Positions 58,771 through 64,000 of a DNA stretch of 64,000 bases are shown piece by piece. The number at the start of each line of letters is the position of its first letter. Position 1 is the stretch's first letter. Both the position numbers and the translations under genes were made by a program. The notes under the pieces were generated by a model. That model was not told where the DNA came from. It saw only the letters and a list, made by a program, of their open reading frames with translations, and searched no databases. This stretch comes from Spisula solida (lineage: Eukaryota; Mollusca; Bivalvia; Venerida; Mactridae), in NCBI GenBank assembly GCA_947247005.1, contig OX365953.1, positions 27,774,784-27,838,783 on the forward strand. The letters run 5' to 3'.

Positions 58771-60493
58771 AGTGATCGCAACATTTGTGACAGGTGAGGT
58801 AAAGAAAGCGGCAAGTGATGTGATATACAATCGAGTATACAATTGGACCTTTCAGTAAATAGGTAAACACTGATAAGGTTGAAATAGCTGCGGGAGCAGT
58901 AGGGTACGTTCTGACTTTCTAAAGATATGTTACATTGTACATAATCATGAACAGTTTTCTGGTTTCATTTCCTTGCATCGTGTGGGCCATATCAAAGCAT
59001 TGATATTCGCGTTTCTTAAATAGGCAGGAATCTGACAGGATTTTTGCATGATATGTATTGTATGGAGAAGACAGTGTCACAATAGTGCGCTCCGTATAAT
59101 GTGAAAGGCGGGACAATTTGGTATATTCCACAAAGGTTGATTAAAATTATGTGCACAATTTATCATAGTGATGTTTTGAGTACATTACTGACCTTATCTG
59201 TTTATTCAAGTGGATTGTAAAACCAATTTTGACACAGTTGACCAAACCGATTTATGTTTGTAAATATCACATTATCCTGGGCGGACTATAGGAGTACCAT
59301 CAAAATATATTCCCATTAGGCCGCAATGCTTCACACCAGTACAATGTAACTATCCCAGACAGCCGCCATACATCGTCTGAGTACCGTACGCGAACTAAAA
59401 CAACAAAATGCAAAAGAAACCCAAAATACAATCCACTTCGATATATATATAAGCCGCTGTGGAATGAAGGTGAGGCCATTAATCCATTGTTGAATCATAC
59501 TTCACAAATTAAGAGAACCAGGTCAAATGGTGCTAGCTGTACATGCTTTCAAAAGTTTTTTTTCGAAATTTAACAAATGACAAGTGTTATGCTTAAGAGA
59601 TATAATGCCTATAAATAAGGTCAGTTTAAAGCTTATTTAAGTTTACTCGTTGTTTTTAGTCTCAGATAACAGTGATTGCTTAACACTGTAGTCGATGTAA
59701 CTTAATAACGCCTAATCTCGTCTTCGAAACGATTCACTACGAATGGGTTATGCAAAAGGTCAAATGTGAATGTTGACTAGTGGTTTCATCCGAATTATTT
59801 CGGTTTTCATTAAAGTTGTACTCGCCTTACTATTCGAACTTGCCTGAAGTGAGCACATCAATTCAAATATTTTACAATAAACAAGCTGGTTTGAGGACGC
59901 TGAATGTATTTTTAGCTTTTTATCTTTCGTTCTAGACACATAATTGGAAATACACATACACTCATTTATCAATGAAATCAACGTCTTGCGCAATAAATTG
60001 GAAAGTCAAATTATAAGACCAGCCGAACAATTATTTGATCAATTCAAGGAACTGGTACATGATTGCATAATACGTAATTATATAATCCTTTGACGTTATC
60101 TTATGTGTATGGTATAGAAAAGCATTTGTCTTTTACGATTGGCGCTTATATACGTACTTATTAATGAAAACATTTTTTCCCTCTAAGTATACATACACTA
60201 AATGTTTAAAGGCGCTCTCGGACGGACATTGTTTGCAATTATATGATTTTATGTCAAATATGAGAGATTTATATACACGATTACATCGATCGAATGTATC
60301 TTGAACTCCACATTATTTCCATTATAGAACCATTATTTCATACATGTTATGTAATTGTTAACATGACAGTAGGAAGTATAAGTGCTACTAATACTAATAC
60401 TAGTACATGTACATTTGAAGTTAATTCAATAACGATGCGGTTAGAGCATTTTCTAATGTAGGAACGTGATTAAACGACGATAAAATCTATACA

Positions 60494-61042
60494 ATATTCA
60501 GTTTAATCGTATAAAGGTTAAACTTTTTACTCATCAAAAATGACGCTCCGCCCATTTCGCACTGAACACGTGACCATCACCTATATAAACTACCGTTCCA
60601 GGAATTTAAATTCTTTTCGACGATGATTCCAGCGTAGATAGGTACATGGTGTATTCTACTTCAAACCTAGGCTTTAAGTAAAGAAATTCATAGAAAGTCC
60701 CTCCCACCAATTCCCTTTTTCTCGTGCTTTGCTGTATATTTTCAGGAACGTCGTGGCTGGACAATGTCTGAACAATCAGTGTTTATATCTACAATTGACG
60801 ACTCAGGTTTTCGTCTTTAAGAAGAACACATATACTTTATCTGTTACTGTTGACAGAGCAGAACCTTGTTCAGGCGGCAGAAGTATCATTTTAAACTTGC
60901 GACCGTTGACGGGGCAAGTGATAAACAATAAATGTATGTACTCAGTAATATTATATAATTATCCAGCCATGACAAAGTTTCATGCCAAACGTAAATAAAT
61001 AAACTATATTAAACCTATTTACAGTTAGTCATTTTTTGCTGG
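60494..61042 (+). other. 0.55-kb insertion in C2 with promoter- and intron-like signals
   Basis: C1 joins AATCTATACAA to AACCGCTTCCGAACAT; C2 has this segment between them. CTATATAAAC at 60,581 is a good TATA-box match. GCTGTATATTTTCAG (60,731-60,745) preceded by a pyrimidine-rich run is a good acceptor, and a possible donor lies at TAG|GTACATG (about 60,639). An 89-codon frame (60,729-60,998) crosses it, containing KKNTYTLSVTVDRAEPC, but I recognise no domain. It may be an inserted gene fragment, a promoter-bearing repeat, or a loss from C1. Confidence 0.35.
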
Positions 61043-61270
61043 GTAAAACAGCCTCCAAACATAATACGACATCCCCCATGTAAGGACAAACATACTTTAC
61101 GACAGACGTGGTTGGCATACAATTATATACATATAGCTGCAAGACGAAACAGCATGGAGAAAAGGCTTTGAGATGGTGACCTGTCATAACGCAGCTGTAG
61201 TAATTACAACAACAACTATATATATGGCCTAATACTTTTTGCTTTGTATGATTAGCAAATACACTGAATG

Positions 61271-61944
61271 AAATCACATGGCCATCCCCCACCGTATATG
61301 ATTGCCACTGATGTTTGTTAAATAGAAACAGGACTAGATACACAAAGAAGGAAAGAGATGTTTTGGACAATAAATAAAGAGTTAATTAATGAAATGGAAC
61401 AAGACAAATTTCAATAGAAGGAAAATGATTTGGTTGATCACCCCCATAATTGCAATTTGTTGAACAAATGTGAGGACTGTATTGACAAAAACGTCCATAA
61501 AATCATCAGATTTAATAAAAATTATTTAATTTTCAAAGTGGAATGAATTCCCATGTGCCTAACAGTTATATCAATAAAGACAAAATCAATAACAAGCAGA
61601 AGATGCGATTTAAGATAGTAATGTTCATATATATTATCAACATAGTTGTAAACTGTTTTCATTCTACAAAACATATACATGTAAAGTCTAAATTCATCAA
61701 TAAAACTCCAATCAATGGGCACATATCACTATCAATTACCCAAATATTTTCTTCATACTGTTATGCACATACTTAGACTGAATAAAATACTAGTTCACCT
61801 TGAAATTACCAAAATATAACATTTTGTATGACCCCCACCCACCATATGTCATGCTTTAACGATGTGCAAATTGCTAAACAAAATATTTTCGAATATAAAT
61901 GCATGATTTAGGTAAAAAATGTTACATAGACACTTAAAAAAAAG
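61271..61944. other. Non-coding, nothing recognised
   Basis: Beyond the C2 homology. Short frames on both strands at 61,522-61,776 overlap each other and have no support. Confidence 0.45.
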
Positions 61945-61990
61945 ATAAGCTCCCAGTGGGGTTTGAACCAACGACCCTCACGAATATGTC
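61945..61990 (-). repeat. tRNA-like box B fragment
   Basis: Minus strand GTTGGTTCAAACCCCACTGG contains a near-consensus pol III box B (GGTTCAAACCC). No box A is found at tRNA distance, so it is a truncated SINE head or part of the adjacent repeat. Confidence 0.5.
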
Positions 61991-62011
61991 AACATTATTT
62001 TTAATTTCAAC

Positions 62012-62395
62012 ATAGGGAGATAATATCAAAAATGGGCCATATATAGTTATATATATATAGTTCTTGGTCACAGCACTTCTCCTAGTTGCTGTCTATTCAC
62101 CTACCAAGTTTCAAGTTAATACCTCCAATAGCTTTAGAGTTATGCCCTGGACAAAAAACTATTCTAAAATTAGAGACGGGGAGATAATTTCAAAACTGGG
62201 GCATATAGAGTTATGGTTCTTGGTCACTGCACCTCTCCTAGTTGCCATCTATTCACATACTACGTTTCAAGTTAAAACCTCGAATAGTTTAAGAGTTATG
62301 CTCCGGACAAGATATGGGACGGACGGACGGACGGAAGGATGGAAGGACGGGCGCATACTATTACTATATCCCTTCGCCTTCGGCGGGGGATAATA
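62012..62395 (+). repeat. Bivalve-type short repeat, two units plus (ACGG)n tail
   Basis: Unit 1 (62,015-62,158) and unit 2 (62,173-62,311) share GGGAGATAAT.TCAAAA, TAGTT..GTTCTTGGTCAC, TCTCCTAGTTGC, TATTCACCTAC, TTTCAAGTTAA.ACCTC and TAGAGTTATGC-CCGGACA. A run of GGAC/GGAA words follows (62,316-62,350), then ATCCCTTCGCCTTCGGCGGG-GGATAAT, which can form a short hairpin. I recognise this ending as common in bivalve genomic DNA (from memory). Confidence 0.75.
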
Positions 62396-62566
62396 CAAAT
62401 ATTTTTGCAAGCATGATAAGATGTTTTCAGATAGGCTACGTTTATTATGTTAATTCGGTTGATAGTATAACGTCCTCATATTAACTGGCCATACAGCTAA
62501 CGAAGCCAACCGGACTTGAAACGTTTTATATTGTGTAGTTTACCTGTTTGCATAAATGAGTGGTAG
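62396..62566. other. Non-coding spacer upstream of coding-like patch
   Basis: AT-rich, no features recognised; could be an intron or a former upstream region of the patch that follows. Confidence 0.4.
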
Positions 62567-63026
62567 ATGTGTTATCATAAAAATGTCCTGAGTTGTGCTC
62601 AAACACCAGCGGTGTCATTGTCAGTAATTGAGGAGGAAGAGGTTGACTCTGATGAAGACGTAACCAATGGAAATCCACCCACAACACCAGATACCGGTAG
62701 TGTCCATACGATAGACCCAGTGCATTGCGCACCGAAAATAAGTCATCAAGAAAATGTCTTGAATTGTGATAAAACACCAGCGGTGTCATTGTCAGTAACT
62801 GAGGAATCTCCCCTTCGTCCTTGTCGTCGGGAAATCTCCTTTTCGTATTGCGAAGACTCTTACTGAAGTTTTTGAAACGATGAATATTGACAAAAAGTTC
62901 CTTGATGATGCTCTAGTTGCTTCTAGTAAAGATTTGCAGGCTCGAAGTCCGCTCAGTAAAGATAATATTAACGACATGATGATACGAAAAGTACACGAAT
63001 TCGACATAATAAAATCCACTTACTGA
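62567..63026 (+). pseudogene. Coding-like patch with internal repeat and a frameshift, family unrecognised
   Basis: Frame 1 (62,567-62,866) carries an in-frame duplication: NVLSCAQTPAVSLSVIEEEE is followed 57 codons (171 bases) later by NVLNCDKTPAVSLSVTEE, with an acidic stretch (EEEEVDSDED) and a Pro/Thr-rich linker between. Frame 1 then degrades. A second frame, open from 62,799, takes over with GKSPFRIAKTLTEVFETMNI, FLDDALVASSKDLQARSPLS and a hydrophilic end, stopping at 63,024-63,026. The two read best as one protein interrupted by a frameshift between about 62,805 and 62,830; a 20-base intron is implausible. Preservation of the repeat in frame supports past coding. No domain or start context is recognised. 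Confidence 0.5.
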
Positions 63027-63390
63027 AGATACTTGCAAAATGCGGATTGCCTGAACTTGGTCAATAATTTAGGTTTAAATAGTACTTGAATATGTGCCGT
63101 GCAAACCATTGGCAGTGTTCGTATTTTAGCTTCGGCCTGGACAATGTTTGGACTTTCAGTTTATACCCTCAGGACATAATTTTATTATTTGTTATGTATC
63201 TATTTATTCAATTTAAGCGTTTTTCTCTCCTCAGCATGAGCAAAATTAGGTACGAGGTTTTCGCATTTCACCAACGCTCGTTTGTATGTATGGATAGGCA
63301 TGCATGTACTATTATAATTTGTACATGGCACTTGTCATCAAGGCTAATTGGGATGGATTTTAGAATTAAAAATGTTTCGAAAGTCGTAGA
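63027..63390. other. Non-coding, nothing firm
   Basis: TTTTTCTCTCCTCAG at 63,222-63,236 looks like a 3' splice site and would suit a downstream exon of the patch at 62.6-63.0 kb, but no convincing exon follows. The 109-codon frame at 63,086-63,415 runs into a foldback fragment and is probably chance. Confidence 0.35.
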
Positions 63391-63454
63391 TCTTCGCTCG
63401 CTCCGCCCTTTTTAATCATTAAAATGTACTTAATATGTTCTAACTATAACTTAT
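63391..63454 (+). mobile_element. Foldback element fragment, copy 3
   Basis: CTTCGCTCGCTCCGCCCTTT followed by TTAATCATTAAAATGTAC and ATATGTTCTAACTATAACTT matches the loop and right arm of the elements at 8.1 and 41.2 kb. The left arm is missing. Confidence 0.75.
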
Positions 63455-63509
63455 GAGCAACATCACACGATTCACAAGATAATTATACGAACTTCCCGAT
63501 CAACCCACG

Positions 63510-63630
63510 TATATAGAGAAGGTAGCGTAGCGGCCATGTTTAGCCGCAACGGCTATGACGTTTCGAAAGCTGGTTCTCAGATTTGTACAGATAAACACGG
63601 ACACCAGTTTCTGTGACACTAAAATACATA
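63510..63630 (+). repeat. Dispersed repeat R, copy 2
   Basis: Matches 35,526-35,646 in order, ending CTGTGACACTAAAATACATA, after which element D begins. The match in copy 1 continues TTACGTCG, so repeat R was hit by element D at this TA. Confidence 0.8.
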
Positions 63631-64000
63631 TGAGCCAGTCGCCAGGAAAACCTGCCATAATGACATTATGTAATTACTATATGTAACAAGATTTTGATAA
63701 AGCTCTAAAATAAGGAAAAATACATATCTATTGATACTATTTTAAGTAATTGACCAATATAGTACTATACCTTAGCTTTAAATTTTCCTATGAATTATGT
63801 CGAAAACACATACTTCGTTGCTATGGTGACCAATTTCAGAAAAGTACTCCGATTGAGAAGAACGAGGATTTAGTTGTTTAAAACAGAAGTAGCCTTTCTC
63901 TGAATGCAAACAATTTCGATTTTGATAGATATTTTGAAAAGTGAACATAATTATAGAAGTTGGTACTATTTTGAACAGTTTATGTCAAAAATAGATCAAA
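63631..64000 (+). mobile_element. Inverted-repeat element D, copy 3 (cut by window end)
   Basis: Begins TGAGCCAGTCGCCAGG-AAAACCTGCCATAATGACAT and continues GTTGCTATGGTGACCAATTT and AAAGTACTCCGATTGAGAA, matching copy 1 more closely than copy 2. The right terminus lies outside the window. Confidence 0.85.

Larger units (their letters stand above)
48424..61270 (+). repeat. Segmental duplication block C, copy C2
   Basis: Collinear with C1 (24,323-33,170). It differs by the 3.6-kb transposon at 50,188-53,783, a loss of about 60 bases near 53,860 (C1 26,130-26,205), the 12-base loss near 58,680 and the insertion at about 60,494-61,042. Homology ends about 61,270. No gene is recognised in either copy. 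Confidence 0.9.

Noticed and set aside
1..64000. CRISPR arrays, operons, bacterial promoters or phage genes
   Set aside because: No regularly spaced direct repeats, no dense long frames and no prokaryotic gene layout; pol III boxes, SINEs, LINE tail and splice-like signals point to a eukaryote.

Overview
This window looks like non-coding, repeat-laden nuclear DNA from a eukaryote, most likely a bivalve mollusc. It is roughly two-thirds A+T by eye, has no dense array of long reading frames and no operons. It does carry tRNA-derived SINEs, a LINE 3' end, several foldback or MITE-like elements, and two dispersed repeats of a style I associate with bivalve genomes: a 'GTGACC.../AGTTTCATAAAGATTAGG' repeat near 30.9 kb and 58.5 kb, and a 'TTTAAGAGTTATGCTCCGGAC' + (ACGG)n repeat near 62.3 kb. 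The organism assignment is inference. I found no confident intact protein-coding gene.

The dominant architecture is a family of segmental duplications. I call the blocks A (about 1.4-1.7 kb), B (1.8-4.4 kb) and C (about 8.8-12.8 kb). Their order is: a diverged B relic (about 1.6-1.96 kb); A1 (8.34-10.04 kb); a 4.7-kb stretch found only in this unit; B1 (14.75-16.55 kb); A2 (16.56-18.55 kb); B2 (18.57-22.94 kb); C1 (24.32-33.17 kb); a diverged A relic (38.62-39.03 kb); A3 (42.48-43.83 kb); B3 (43.86-48.42 kb); C2 (48.42-61.27 kb). A1/B1 and A2/B2 are directly tandem, with a visible junction near 16.55 kb. A2-B2-C1 and A3-B3-C2 are two long copies of the same unit. C1 and C2 are nearly identical over long stretches.

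Because the copies can be compared with each other, they act as empty-site controls and reveal insertions precisely. (1) A 3.6-kb element at 50,188-53,783 in C2 has inverted repeats of about 725-740 bp, termini CACTGTGTGG, a 5-bp GTCAT duplication and eight symmetric GCGCTGTG sites; it is the most interesting object here. (2) Two copies of a 'TGAGCCAGTCTCCAGG' inverted-repeat element sit in A2 and B3, the latter holding a second, nested element; a third copy runs off the window end. (3) A 5'-truncated LINE tail sits in B2. (4) A 1.4-kb composite foldback insertion lies between B2 and C1. (5) A 0.55-kb insertion in C2 has a TATA-like box and intron-like signals.

Outside the duplications there is a PIF/Harbinger-like MITE (12,042-12,582), foldback elements with 'CTTCGCTCGCTCCG'-type loops (about 8.1, 41.2 and 63.4 kb) and others at about 14.6, 23.0, 35.0 and 40.0 kb, several tRNA-derived SINE heads, and one coding-like patch (62,567-63,026) with an in-frame 57-residue duplication and a frameshift. 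Nearly all short reading frames look like chance frames in AT-rich DNA.
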